Positions 47,976-59,366 of a stretch of DNA of 64,000 bases are shown here, one piece after another; positions within the stretch are counted from its first letter, which is position 1; every line of letters starts with the position of its first letter. The position numbers and the translations under genes are program-made. The notes under the pieces were generated by a model that was not told the DNA's origin, did no database searches, and was given only the letters and a program-made list of their open reading frames with translations. This DNA comes from Colocasia esculenta (taxonomy: Eukaryota; Streptophyta; Magnoliopsida; Alismatales; Araceae), in assembly GCA_014218235.1 (NCBI GenBank), contig CM024766.1, forward strand, positions 19,255,346 to 19,319,345. The letters are read 5' to 3'.

Positions 47976-50255
47976 CTAGTTCTTCAGGACAGAACAGTGA
48001 GCTATTCTGTCCCTCTTATACATTAATTTCGGTATGTTTTATGCGATGAGGATATATTGTACACCTTATACTCTATGTATATTGTGCATTGTGGATTTGG
48101 ATGAATGTGGTGTGATGGTGAATGTGGGGTAATGATATTTTGTGAACTTGTGAGCATAACTTGTAGATAATTTTTGCAAATCAATGTTCCATGATTAGGA
48201 TTAGTTGAATGTCTTGTTTTTAGTCTATTCATGAAGAATTGTGGGGCATGTATGTATGTTCTGAAATTTTGGTAATTCATGCATGCTTGTGGAATTGCTA
48301 ATAAGTTCGGTTCGATAAAATGAAAGCATGTAAAAATGGTTTGTGGAAATTGATTTATAGATGTATGAATTAGGATGATGTTGTATTCTAAAATCATGCA
48401 TATGTTAGTAGCCTCTGTGCAAAACAGTAAGTGGATAAATTGAAAAATGAGTTAGACCCATGTTAGCTTAAGTTGTGAATAATATGCTAATTAGGTGTTT
48501 GATTTTCTGTAAATCCTATTTAGCTCAGAAAAATCTGACAAATTGAGGGTATGATTTTGAACCCGAAAACAGCATGTGGTTAAAATTTCAGGTCAATTGG
48601 AACAGTAAATAAAAAGTTATGTGTTTTCATGTGAAATATGAATAATTCGTACATATGATCATAATGTGATTATATTTTGTTTAAACCAGCATGATTAGTG
48701 TGTTTACTGTGTGTTAAACCTTGAAACTCTGTAGTACCATGTTAGTAAAAACAGAGGTGTTCATGTGAGTGAGAAAGTGAATGTGATGGAAAGTGTAATG
48801 TGTAAAAACCATGTGTAAAACGGTAAATGTGTAAAAGTGTAAACTGTGCCAATGTGATACTGCTTCCGAGAAGGCAGTGGAGCCGTATCAGGGAAAAGTC
48901 CCCCTGAGAAAGTTCATTGTGTTAAGTGACCCTAAGGGCATTAGGGGGAAATCCTGGAGGTGGACAAGTACCACTGGTTAGGGTGGAGACTTGTTCTCCC
49001 GGTCTGCGCAGTCCAAGAGTCGCCATTGTATTGCCTAGATGGCGTCTATGTGTTGTGATGTGTTTGTGTCCTTCTTTGGTGGTTTGGACTATGTGTCACG
49101 GCACCTAAAACATGTGTAAAGTGTAATGTGAAATGTGTATGTGACCATGTGTAAATGTGCAAGTGAATGTGAATGTGTATGTGTAAAGTGTAAACATGTG
49201 AAAAGAGGAAACTAGTGTAACGAAAGATGTGAAATTTTGGATATGTAAATGTGTTATAGAACCCATGTGAGACTAAATCTGAAACCATGTGAATTCAGAA
49301 AATGCATGCTAATATTCTCATGTTTATGTGTGTAAAAGTGTTTAGAATCCATGTTAGGATCAACTAATGAATATGTGTGTAAATTGGCATGATGGATTGT
49401 TCATATGTTAGGTTTTAAGCAACATTGTAGCTCTCACGTGTAGATTTATAGTCATTGAACCATGTAAAATCAGCAACCTAAAGCATGTGAAAAAGTTATG
49501 TATGCACTTAAGAATATGTGGATTCCATGCTAATTGTGTCCCCTTTCATGCATGTAAAATTGTCCATGTTGATAACTCTCATCTTTGATCCTTTAAAAGA
49601 TTAACGTTCATGAGTAAATTGAATAGAGACCATGTGACAGGTAAATTTTATTTTAAAAATCTGAAAGCATGAGTTATGTATAAAATTGTGGAACTTTCAT
49701 GATAGGTTGAAACCTTGGATTGACTAGCATGCTATGTGTTGAGAATTGTAATGTGCATATAGGAACCACTAGGACTTGTACGTGTATATCATGCATAATG
49801 TTACTTGCTGAGTCCCCGGACTCACTCCTTGCTTCGGCGTACAGGTATAGTTGGTGACACAGTACCCTCGGAGGAGGTAGCAGAGACGGACTCCGAGCGT
49901 GGAGACTAGCTAGTTTTTGAGTTCTTTGTGATTGTGTACTTCATAGTATGTACTTGAACATTGTATTAGAATTATCATTTAAAGAATGTAATATGTGGAC
50001 ATTTGTATTCCTATTTCAGCAATTTAATTTATGAGAACTTTAGTCCCTTTTTGCAAATTGTAAAACTGTATGTATGTTTAATGTGGATGATGAATGAATG
50101 GAGATAGTTATCTTTTACTTCCGCTACTCTGTTATTTATATTCGCGTGTATCTCAGCTGTTTGTATCGTTGGGTAAATGTCCCACTGTGGCTGGCAGCAC
50201 TCGCTATACCGACGTGGGTTGGTATAACCGTACCGGTGTAACGAGGGCCGTCACA

Positions 50256-52131
50256 AAGATGATCCAGCTGACCAACCAGGCCTTTGCATGATCTTGAATT
50301 CCATTTTCAAATCAGTGATCTGGTTGTCAATGTGTGCATTGAAATTCCTCATGCTCTCCAAATCATCCACGAAATGTGCAAAAGACAGTCTTGTGCTGGT
50401 GATCTCATGTAGTGTCTGCTTGGTGTTGAAGACATCAGCTTGGGAATTTGCCAAAATTCCCTGAAGAACTGTCTCCAACTTTTGCTGGTGCTCCTTCAGC
50501 TGAACTGAAGCATCTGCCATTATACCAATTAATCTATTGAATCTTTGAGCTGTATAGTCTGAGGCAGCTTTTTGCTCTATGAACTTGGCAGACACAGTGT
50601 TCTCCAATCTCTGAATCCTCAACTCAAAGGTTTCTGACATGGTTTGAATAGAGGTGTTCAAGGTTTCAAATTTATCATTTAAAAAGGAGAACAACTCTGG
50701 TGGAACAGAAGGCCCACCAGAGGATGTGGATGCATGAAATGTGGGTTGTGGAGAGACATGTGGAATGTCAAATTCAGTGTGCATGGAGGAGGGTTGAAAC
50801 TGAGGTGAGAGTGGGGCATGGAAGGAAATGTCACCTTCAGTTGAGACTTGAGGCTGATCCTCATTCAAAGGAGGCTGATCCTCTTGACCTTGGGGCTGGT
50901 CCCCTTGAGCTTGAGGCTGTTCCTCCTGACCCTGGGGCTGGTCCCCTTGACCTTGAGGCTGTTCCTCTTGACCCTGGAGCTGGTCCCCTTGACCTTGAGG
51001 CTGTTCCTCTTGACCCTGGAGCTGGTCCCCTTGACCCTGAGGCTGTTCCTCTTGAGCTTGAGGGGCCTCAACTACAACTGGCCTTCTCCTAACTTGAGTA
51101 CCCTCCAGTCTGAATCCCATGAATTTTTGAATATTCTTGAAGCTATAAATGTTGGACTTAGGGATAGACTGGGATTTCTCATTGTCCAAAGGCACACCAA
51201 AGTGCTGGAACACTGAAGTCAGGTGTGCAGCATATGGAAGAGATCTCTTGAGGTCTTTCCTGGTTGTTTCAGATATAATTTGATACATTATTACATGGAG
51301 ATTGATTTTGATATCCTTTGCCATGCAATAAAGAATGAACCTCTGTATATCTGTTAGCCTGTCCCTTCCACCACCTTGAGGGGTAATGATTGTGGTCAAC
51401 ATATGGTGGATAACCCTCAACACAGGGGGAAATGTGTTTGTGTTGAATTTGGTGACAAAGGTTTGTCTGGGATCAGATGCATCAACAGGTAGGCCTGTCA
51501 TGATGGTATAGGCTTCATGAAGATCAAATTCGAAGTTATGATAATCTGCCCCTTCATCTGGTACTTTGAAAATTGAGGCAGCTATGTCTGTGGGCATGTC
51601 AATAGATATCCCCTTAACCTTTGACTGATACCCGTCATCTATGCATTTCAGATTCTTGTAGAATTCCTGAACAAGTCTTGGATATATGATTTGAAATTCA
51701 GAAATGAAGACTAACCAAGACTGAAAAGAGAAGTAGGTCTGAATTTCTGGAAAGGAATTTGCTAGCTGAATGTCTGTCAAATCCACTACTCTGGGCTTTA
51801 GGATTAGCTTAGCTGCACTGATGGACTCTGAGGGGTTGGTTTCTTGAGAATGGGAAGACTCAGATGAAGATGATGAAGACTCCTCAGGATCACTAGAAGA
51901 GGAGCCCGGATTCTCATGTCTAGGGTTGGTAGAACCCCTACCTCTGCCCGAAGAAGAGGGTCTACCTCTCTTGGCTGCTGGCTGAGATGCAGAGGAGGAC
52001 CCTGGTTGCTCTGCAGGGTCATTGCGCCGCTTGGTTCTTCTTTCTGACAGAGAAGCATCAACCTCTGCTCGAACTTGCCTAGATGAGGCCTGAGACTTTG
52101 CTCCACGGCGAGGACCCAATTTTCTCACCAT
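50256..52131 (-). pseudogene. Sirevirus envelope-like ORF, main part
   Basis: Long open frame downstream of pol. I choose the ATG at 52129-52131 (MVRKLGPRRGAKSQ) because of its good context; an upstream in-frame ATG at 52314 would add a hydrophobic leader encoded over a repeat-rich spacer. Order: basic, Ser/Arg-rich N-terminus with KRRND and AKRGRPSS nuclear-signal-like stretches; acidic Ser cluster; a globular block (VDLTDIQLANSFPEIQTYF to FKNIQKFMGFRLEG) resembling the putative plant transposon protein domain found in retroelement extra ORFs; a Gln-rich tract of 7- and 14-residue repeats (QPQGQGD, QLQGQEE; 21-nt units, about 50865-51070); and a coiled-coil C-terminus. I see no convincing transmembrane segment, so an envelope role is doubtful. 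Cut near its C-terminus by the solo LTR. Confidence 0.82.
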
Positions 52132-52257
52132 GGTTGCAAGGCTGGAGTGGAATCGGGAGTGGATGAAGGAGAAGAGGGAGATGATTGAGAAGGGTATGTG
52201 ATGGAGAGAGAGAGTTGTGGAATTTCTTGCCGGAAATGAGAGAAAAATGACCGTCGG

Positions 52258-52436
52258 GTCGACCTGATGTCTAAAAAGGGTTTGCAGTGGTGCAATACCC
52301 CGCAGGAACAACATCGGCTAAATCGGAACCCACGATTTAAAAAAAATCTGGCAAGGGGTGCAGTGTCGACACTGGAAGACTGTAGTGTCGACCTGACCTA
52401 GGGAGTGTGTCGACACGGGATAGACGTGGTGTCGAC
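52258..52436. repeat. GTCGAC array before the envelope-like ORF
   Basis: Five exact GTCGAC sites at 52258, 52365, 52387, 52409 and 52431. The last four are spaced exactly 22 bp. The first lies in the leader of the envelope-like ORF. This is outside the LTRs, so the array has been copied or gained a second time inside the same element. Confidence 0.92.
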
Positions 52437-53851
52437 CTGGCCTTTGAAGAAAAGTTGAATTTTTGTGAGAAGAAAATTTGAGAATTTTTGGGACTTCTTT
52501 AAAATGATAATCAATGAGAGAAATAGTCATTTCAAGGATTTTTAAGAGGCTTAAAAATTCATTTGTTATTTTTTGCAAGAATTCATCACAATTCAAGTTT
52601 TAAACAATTTCCAATAGGATATGAGCATTCAAAGACTTGAGTCAATGAAATGATGATTTGAGGTATATAATATATCTAACAATCAACTATAAGCTACCAT
52701 ATTTCTCAACGTTAAAGAAATAAAGATATCCTCTAGACTGAATACAATTGGTTTGAAAATAAAACATAATCTTAAAGAACATCTTGATGATGAATGAAAA
52801 TGATTCTTTCTAAACAAAACTCCATTAACACACATATTTTGTTTTTGTAACAGACTATCAAATGATATAAATCTTTTTCACTCAAGTGCTAGTGCTTTTT
52901 ACACACCATAGTCCCTGGATACTTAAGATTTATTCATTGTCAAGTCTCAAAGGGGTAAATAATGACCTTTTGACATGAAAATATACGTTTTGTAGACGCC
53001 AATATTTTCAGTTACTCAGTCATCATCAAAAAGTATAGCACATTTTTTGCTGTATTTTGAATTTATTTTTGAATTTTTATCCCCTTTGAACAGAGATAGC
53101 ATTAGTGCCTCATGACATACATGGCACTTCATTCATTGTGAAGGTGTGCAGTTTCTCAGCACAAATGCCATTGCTCTGTTGAATTTCAAAATTTTTGAGA
53201 GTTTTGTAAGATAGAAATCAATTTTATCCAACATCAGTTGCAAACAAAGAGATGTTTTAATTTCAAGACACAAGTTGTTTTCAATCTTGGAAGAGTTCTG
53301 AGTCTCTGTGGGTTGAAAAACATAGTTGACAGTTGATTAGTAAAAATATGATAGATCACTCAAAGGATCATTTGGAGACTCTAGACATGTGAATGATGAC
53401 ATCATGCAGGAAATTGATGAAATGCAAGAAAAGTTATGAATTTTGCAAAAGTCATGACTTGTGAATTTTCTAGCTCCCCCTGAGATGATGATTTCAATCA
53501 TTTTCTATCAAAATAGAGATATGCAAGTTTTTTTGAAATTAAGAAAGATTCTCTTTAAACAATAAAAGCTCCCCCTCAATAATTGCATTTTCATTTCTTG
53601 GTACTTGGCGGAGATATATACTCTCGCATAGTGAAAGTGTCCAAACAAGCATAACTTGTCATTCTCCAAATCACCATTTGATATACCAAGAAGTTCAACA
53701 CAATGAGAGTTGAAGAATTTATTGTCCAAAGGAAATGGAAGTGGAATTGAGAGAGATATGGACAGTGTGACTGAAGGAAGCAAAGGGTTATGATATGAAA
53801 AGAACTCCCCCTTAGACAGTGCACAACACTCAACCCAAACCCAAAGAGAGA
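52437..53851 (-). other. Sirevirus spacer between pol and envelope-like ORF
   Basis: About 1.4 kb of AT-rich DNA without a supported gene. On the minus strand it holds three GGGGGAG polypurine motifs near the pol end (about 53473, 53568 and 53804), in addition to the tract at the 3' LTR. Repeated polypurine motifs upstream of the 3' LTR are a known trait of Sireviruses. Short ORFs at 53508-53867 are not conserved. Confidence 0.75.
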
Positions 53852-56800
53852 TCAAGAATGTGGACATTTACAAAGACCAAGTTCTCTCCTTAAAGATGAA
53901 AATCTGTTTTCAGGAAGGGGTTTGGTGAATATGTCTGCAATTTGTCTTTCAGTTTCAATGAAATGGAGTTCAAAGGACTTCTTTGCAACCTCATCTCTCA
54001 AGAAGTGATGCCTAATCTCAATATGCTTGGTTCTAGAATGCTGAATGGGGTTCTTAGACAAATTTATTGCACTTGTGTTATCACATAGGATGGGTACGCA
54101 ACCTAAATCTTGGTTGTAATCGAGAAGTTGATGTTTCACCCAGAGAATCTGAGTTCCACATCTACCTGCTGCAACATATTCAGCCTCTGCAGTTGACAGT
54201 GCAACTGAATGTTGCTTCTTGGAAGCCCAAGAAATAAGGCACCCACCTAGAAATAAACACAAGCCACTTGTGCTTTTTCTATCTAATTTACAGCCAGCAT
54301 AGTCAGCATCACAATAGACAATCAAATCTAGCTTGCAATTAGCAGGATACCAAATTCCTAAATCACATGTTCCAACAAGATATTTGAAAATTCTTTTAAC
54401 AGCTAACATGTGACTTTCCTTAGGATTAGACTGAAATCTAGCACACAAACACACACTAAACTGAATATCTGGTCTAGAAGTTGTAAGATAGAGTAGAGAG
54501 CCAATCATACCTCTATTGGTCTTTGGATCTACTGACTTACCATTTGAGTCTTCTTCTAGCTTAGCATTTATAGCAATAGGTGTGCTTGAATGCTTGAGGT
54601 TCTGAAAGTCAAACCTTTTGAGAAGTTCCTTGACATACTTGGCTTGACTGATAAAGATCCCTTCAGATGTTTGGTTAACCTGCAATCCCAAGAAAAATGT
54701 TAAATCTCCCATTAAACTCATTTCAAATTCATTCTTCATTTGATTTGAAAATTCAGTGCATAGGCCTTTATTGGTTGAGCCAAATATTATGTCATCAACA
54801 TAAATTTGGACCACAATTATTTGATTTTTGACTATTTTTGTGAACAAAGTCTGATCAACATTTCCTCTAGAATATCCTTTTTCAAGTAAAAAGGTACTCA
54901 AACGGTCATACCAAGCTCTTGGAGCTTGCTTAAGACCATAGAGAGCCTTATTAAGCTTGAAAACATGGTTTGGATGTTTCTCATTTTCAAATCCAGGAGG
55001 TTGTTCAACAAAAACATTTTCCTTAATAAATCCATTTAAAAATGCACTTTTGACATCCATTTGATAAACTTTGAAATTCATGGAGGATGCAAAAGCAAGG
55101 AAAATTCTAACTGCTTCTAGTCTAGCTACAGGGGCATATGATTCTTCAAAATCAATTCCAAATTCTTGATTGTATCCCTTTGCAACTAGCCTAGCTTTAT
55201 TTCTAATGACTTGACCATTTTCATTCAACTTATTTCTGAAAACCCATCTAGTGCCAATGATTGTTTGGTCACTAGGTCTAGGTACTAATTCCCATACTTG
55301 ATTTCTTTCAAATTGATGAAGTTCATCATGCATGGCATTAATCCAATCAGAACTTGATAAGGCTTCATCAATTGACTTTGGTTCAATTTGGGAAATTAGA
55401 GCTAGTGGGTCTTCTTCAATATCATGCAGGAATGATGATCTAGTCCTAACTCTATCATGAATTGCCAACCACATTGTCTAATGGGTGATCTCTCAAAAAT
55501 CGATGTTCATAAATTACCTGTTCAGAAGTACCCACTTCTGGGACAATGTTACCTAAACCATTTGAAGATGGTGTGTTCAGGTTCTCTTCAATGTTTTCAA
55601 ACTCCTCAACAGTTGGTGAAGAGTCCACAATAAATTCATCATCTTCAGTGTCTTGTCTTTCCCTGCAAGATTTAGAATTATTAGTTGAAAAGGAATTTTC
55701 ATCAAAGATAACATGTGGAGATTCTTCAACAGTTTTAGTTTTAAGAATGTACACTTTGAAAGCCCTTGACACCTCAGAATAGCCAAGGAAGATGGCTTCC
55801 TGACTTTTAGCATCAAATTTGTCAAGGTTTTCTTTGTTATTGTTGTGTACAAAGCATTTGCACCCAAACGTTTTGAAATAAGATACAGTTGGCTTTTTAT
55901 TTTTCAATAATTCATAGGGGGTTTTTCTGATTTTTGGTCTGATCAATGTTCTATTTAGAATGTGATTGGCCGTGTTTACAGCTTCAGCCCAAAAGGATTT
56001 GGGCAAATTACTTCCTAAGAGCATGGATCTAGCCATTTCCACAAGAGTTCTATTCTTTCTTTCCACAACTCCATTTTGTTCTGGAGTTCTTGGTGAAGAA
56101 AACTTGTGGAATATTTGAAATTCAGCACAAAAATCAGAAAAGGATGTGTTCTCAAATTCACCCCCATGATCAGTCAAAATATTTTTGATTTTATATGGAT
56201 AAGTTGTTAAGACAGTGGTACAGAAGTTCCTGAATTCAAGACATGTATCACTTTTGTGGGACAGAAAAATAACCCAAGTAAATCTAGTAAAATCATCAAT
56301 GATTACAAACCCATATCTTTTGCCACTTAGACTTAGAATTCTTGTAGGGCCAAAAAGGTCCATGTGAAGTAATTCTAGTGGCTTAGATGTGAGTACCTCA
56401 TTGAAGTTTTTAAAAGATTTTCTTGTTTGTTTTCCTTTAGCACAGATCCCACAAACTTGATTTTCAACTTTAGAGAAGGATTCAGGAAGACCCTTAACCA
56501 AATTCAATCTTAACAACTTATTCATTGTTCTGAAACTTGCATGGCCAAGTCTTTTGTGCCAAGTCCATGCAATTTCATCTTTATTTGCAACAAAGCAAAG
56601 ATTTTCAGAAAAGTTTTTATTTAGGTTGATCATGTAGACATTGTTTTCCCTTTTTCCAAAAAAATTGATTTTATCAGTTGATGAGTCAATTATCTTACAG
56701 AAATCAGATTCAAACACAACTTTATGACCTTTGTCACATAGTTGGCTGATACTGAGCAGATTGTAATCAAGACCATCAACTAGTAAAACATTATCTACAG

Positions 56801-56987
56801 AGTTTGAGGATGTTTGACCAACCTTTTCAGATCCTATGATCTTTCCTTTATTTTTACCTCCAAAAGTTACTGACCCTCCCTCCTTTTCAATAAGGAATGA
56901 GAATTTGGCTCTGTCTCCCGTCATGTGTCGTAAACACCCACTGTCAAGAAACCACACATTGGAGTTGGGTGCACGACCTTCCTGCAA
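53852..56987 (-). pseudogene. pol: Sirevirus pol: protease, integrase, RT, RNase H (one frameshift)
   Basis: Two overlapping frames, 56987-55455 and 55474-53852, separated by one small indel near 55470. Protease: VWFLDSGCLRHMTGD near 56940 (usual CSRH reads CLRH). Integrase zinc part: WHKRLGHASF and CGICAKGKQTR; core D in LLHMDLFGP (about residue 211), D in LTDHGGEF (about 275), E in GVVERKNRT (about 311). [32 protein letters not shown], and the YVDD box near 54800. RNase [29 protein letters not shown], and the terminal TKPLPENRF. Domain order protease-integrase-RT-RNase H is copia. Only the one frameshift and the Ser-to-Leu change near the protease site look damaging. Confidence 0.94.
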
Positions 56988-59240
56988 AATAGATCAGTGG
57001 AGAGAAGATTTTGGTACCCAAACGAGTTGGGACCATCAGAATGTTTGAACATTGTTAGTAAATCTTTTCTCACCCAAATTTGACTTGTTTTTGATTTTTG
57101 TTTTGTTACATTGGTGTTTTCAGTCTTTTTCTGTTTGTTCTTTCCCTTAGGAATGAAAGCACCATTATTTTTGTTTTTAGTGGGAGGGGAGTTTTTCATT
57201 TGAGCATAGGAATTCAGATGAGGAGATGGAATCCATGGATTTTGTTGGTACATCAAAAGGTTTGGATAAAAGAATTGAGGATGATACCAACAAGGATTGT
57301 CATACCATTGGCTCCAAGGATTGGTCCAATCATCTTGAAATGCTGTCTTGGAGGTCCAAGGTTCTTTACAAATGATTTCCTTTGACTTTTTCTTGTTTTT
57401 CAAATTTTTATTTGAATTTTTGATTGAGTTGTTTGTAGCTGTTGATGTTGAGCAGGTCGACCTCTCCATGACTGGTGTCGACACAGCAACCACAGAAGCC
57501 TTCTTCTTGTGGACTGGTGTTGACCTGTCAGGAGACTGTGTCGACCTGATTGTCTTCTTTTGTTTTTGAGTTTTTGATTTGATTGGTGTTTTGTCTGATG
57601 TTTGCTTGATTTCTGTGTTCTCAAGATTATGACCTTTGACAAATTTAATTAATGGTGCTTTGCCCTTTTTCTCACCAGATTTGTCTTTCTTAGATTTCTG
57701 TTTGTTGAATCCTAATCCATGAGAAGTTGTTGTCATGTTTGTTCCTAGCAGTGCCTCCAAGTTATCTTTACCTTTTATGAAGGTTTGGATAACTTCATCC
57801 CTTTCTTTTAGCTGGTTTTGAAGAGTTTTAATTTATTCAATCTTTTGTTGTTTTTCTTGTTTTTCCATTTCCAGCTTTTCAGATAGGTCTTTAAATTCTT
57901 GGGTGGCCTTTTGAGAGGCAAGCTTTAGATCATCAATTAGGTTCAGGAAATTTTCTTTTTCTTCATTTAATTCTATTACCTCATTTTCAAGTTCACAAAT
58001 TCTTTTGTTTGAAGATTGGTTATGATAAATGTTTTCAATTTTCTTTTTGAGATGCTTATTTTCTTTTCTCATTTCAGTATATTTTTCAACTAATTCAGCA
58101 TAAGCATCCTGTCAATCATCAACAGAAAAGTCTTTAAAAGAGGTGCTTACCTTTCCATCCGAACTGTTTGCCATGAAGCATATTTCCTCACTTTCTGAAC
58201 TTGAGGATTTTTTGTCTTCTTCTTCTTCACTTGAGTCTTCATCAGACCAAGTGGCTACCATGGCCTTTGGCTTCTTGAACTTCTGGAACTTCTTGTGCTT
58301 TTCCTTCTTGTTCTCAGGACATTCTCCCTTCATATGTCCTGGTTTATTGCACCTGTAACAAATGACAGTTTCGTCAGATTTTTGATTCTTGTTGAAATTA
58401 GAAGAGGAAGTGTTTCTTTTACCTGAGGAAAACTTCTTTTTCCCAGACATTTTCCTTTTCTATATTTCAAGAATTTTCTAAATTGCCTGGTCATGAGGGC
58501 AATTTCATCCTCATTTGACTCAGACTCCTCAGAACTTGTCTTTTCCTGACTTTTGTCTTTATTACTTGAAGAGGCCTTAAGTGCCATTGGTTTGGTTTTA
58601 GTTATGTGTTCTTCATTTCTTTTCAAATTGATTTCATATGTCATTAAGGATCCTATCAATTCATCCAAAGACATTTTGGACAAATCTTTAGAATCTTCAA
58701 TGACAGTGGCCTTTGTGTGCCAAATTGAAGAAAGTGAACGTAAGATTTTCCTTACCAAGTCTGCATCCGTGTAGTCCTTACCTAAGGCCTTCAGTCCAAT
58801 GACAATAACCATGAACCTGGCAAACATTTCAGAAATTGTTTCATTAGACTTCATCATAAACAATTCATATTCTGAAACAAGAATATTTGCCTTAGTTTCC
58901 TTCACTTGTGATGTTCCCTCATAAAGTAATTCGAGTTTATCCCACATCTCTTTGGCAGATTTGCACATTGAGATCCTCGAATACTCTTGGGATGAACAAC
59001 ACATTGAATCATGTTCATGGCACTATAATTCAATGTGGCTTTTCTTATTTGTTCCCTAGTCCAGGTTTCTTCCTCTCCCTGGTTTTCATAGGGACCAACC
59101 TCAACCACTTTCCAGATTTCATAGTTCTGGGCTCTTAGAAACACTTGCATTCTATTTTTCCAATATGAATAGTCCGTTCCATTAAAGAATGGTGGCCTAT
59201 TTATGGAATGCCACTCAGCTATGAAACCTTTGGAATCCAT
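56988..59240 (-). pseudogene. gag: Sirevirus gag (UBN2-type), several frameshifts
   Basis: Starts MDSKGFIAEWHSINRPPFFN at 59240. The capsid region (DYSYWKNRMQVFL to DLSKMSLDELIGSL) spans a frameshift near 58990. Then come an acidic stretch, a zinc knuckle CYRCNKPGHMKGEC (58340-58381) in a different frame from the upstream part, and a stop near 58109. A coiled-coil part (KENKHLKKKIENIYHNQS) runs to about 57833, followed by a Lys/Ser/Thr-rich C-terminal part from 57760. It ends near the WVRKDL segment and joins pol through another frame change near 56990. The C-terminal part encodes (R/V)ST repeats over phased GTCGAC sites. Homologous to copia-1 gag but clearly a different family. Confidence 0.92.
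57456..57545. repeat. Phased GTCGAC sites inside Sirevirus gag
   Basis: GTCGAC at 57456 and 57477, GTTGAC at 57519, GTCGAC at 57540. The spacings are 21, 42 and 21 bp, all multiples of 21, so helical phase and reading frame are both kept. On the coding strand they read as RST, VST, NTS-like low-complexity residues. Confidence 0.92.
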
Positions 59241-59352
59241 TGACTTAAAAGGAAAGCATAGAAGGAATACTCAGCAAGCAAGCAAACAAACAAGCAATCA
59301 GACACACAATACTCAAAAACTGCTCAGATCAAATCAGATCAAGTGTAAACCT

Positions 59353-59364
59353 GCTCTCATACCA
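59353..59364 (-). other. Primer-binding site of the Sirevirus
   Basis: The minus strand reads TGGTATGAGAGC, one base different from the usual TGGTATCAGAGC, two bases inside the 5' LTR. It may be a variant or a decayed initiator-Met site. Confidence 0.85.
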
Positions 59365-59366
59365 AT

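Larger units (their letters stand above)
46966..50255 (+). mobile_element. Solo chromovirus LTR inside the Sirevirus
   Basis: 3290 bp, from TGTAAGACCCTCG to GAGGGCCGTCACA, flanked by the duplication AAGAT at 46961-46965 and 50256-50260. No internal sequence is present, so it is a product of LTR-LTR recombination. It shares with LTRs C and H the GACAAGTACCACTGGTTAGG block near 48961-48980, the ACTTGCTGAGTCCCCGGACT hairpin-like block near 49803-49822, and a CCGACGTGGGTTGGTATAAC end block. ORFs such as 47445-47747 are not supported as genes. Confidence 0.95.

Noticed and set aside
50700..51216. Plus-strand ORFs opposite the envelope-like gene
   Set aside because: They are antisense shadows of the Gln-rich 21-nt repeats.
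55455..55474. Programmed frameshift between the two halves of Sirevirus pol
   Set aside because: The break falls between integrase and RT, where copia elements use one frame; no slippery sequence is evident and gag has several other frameshifts, so a decay indel is simpler.
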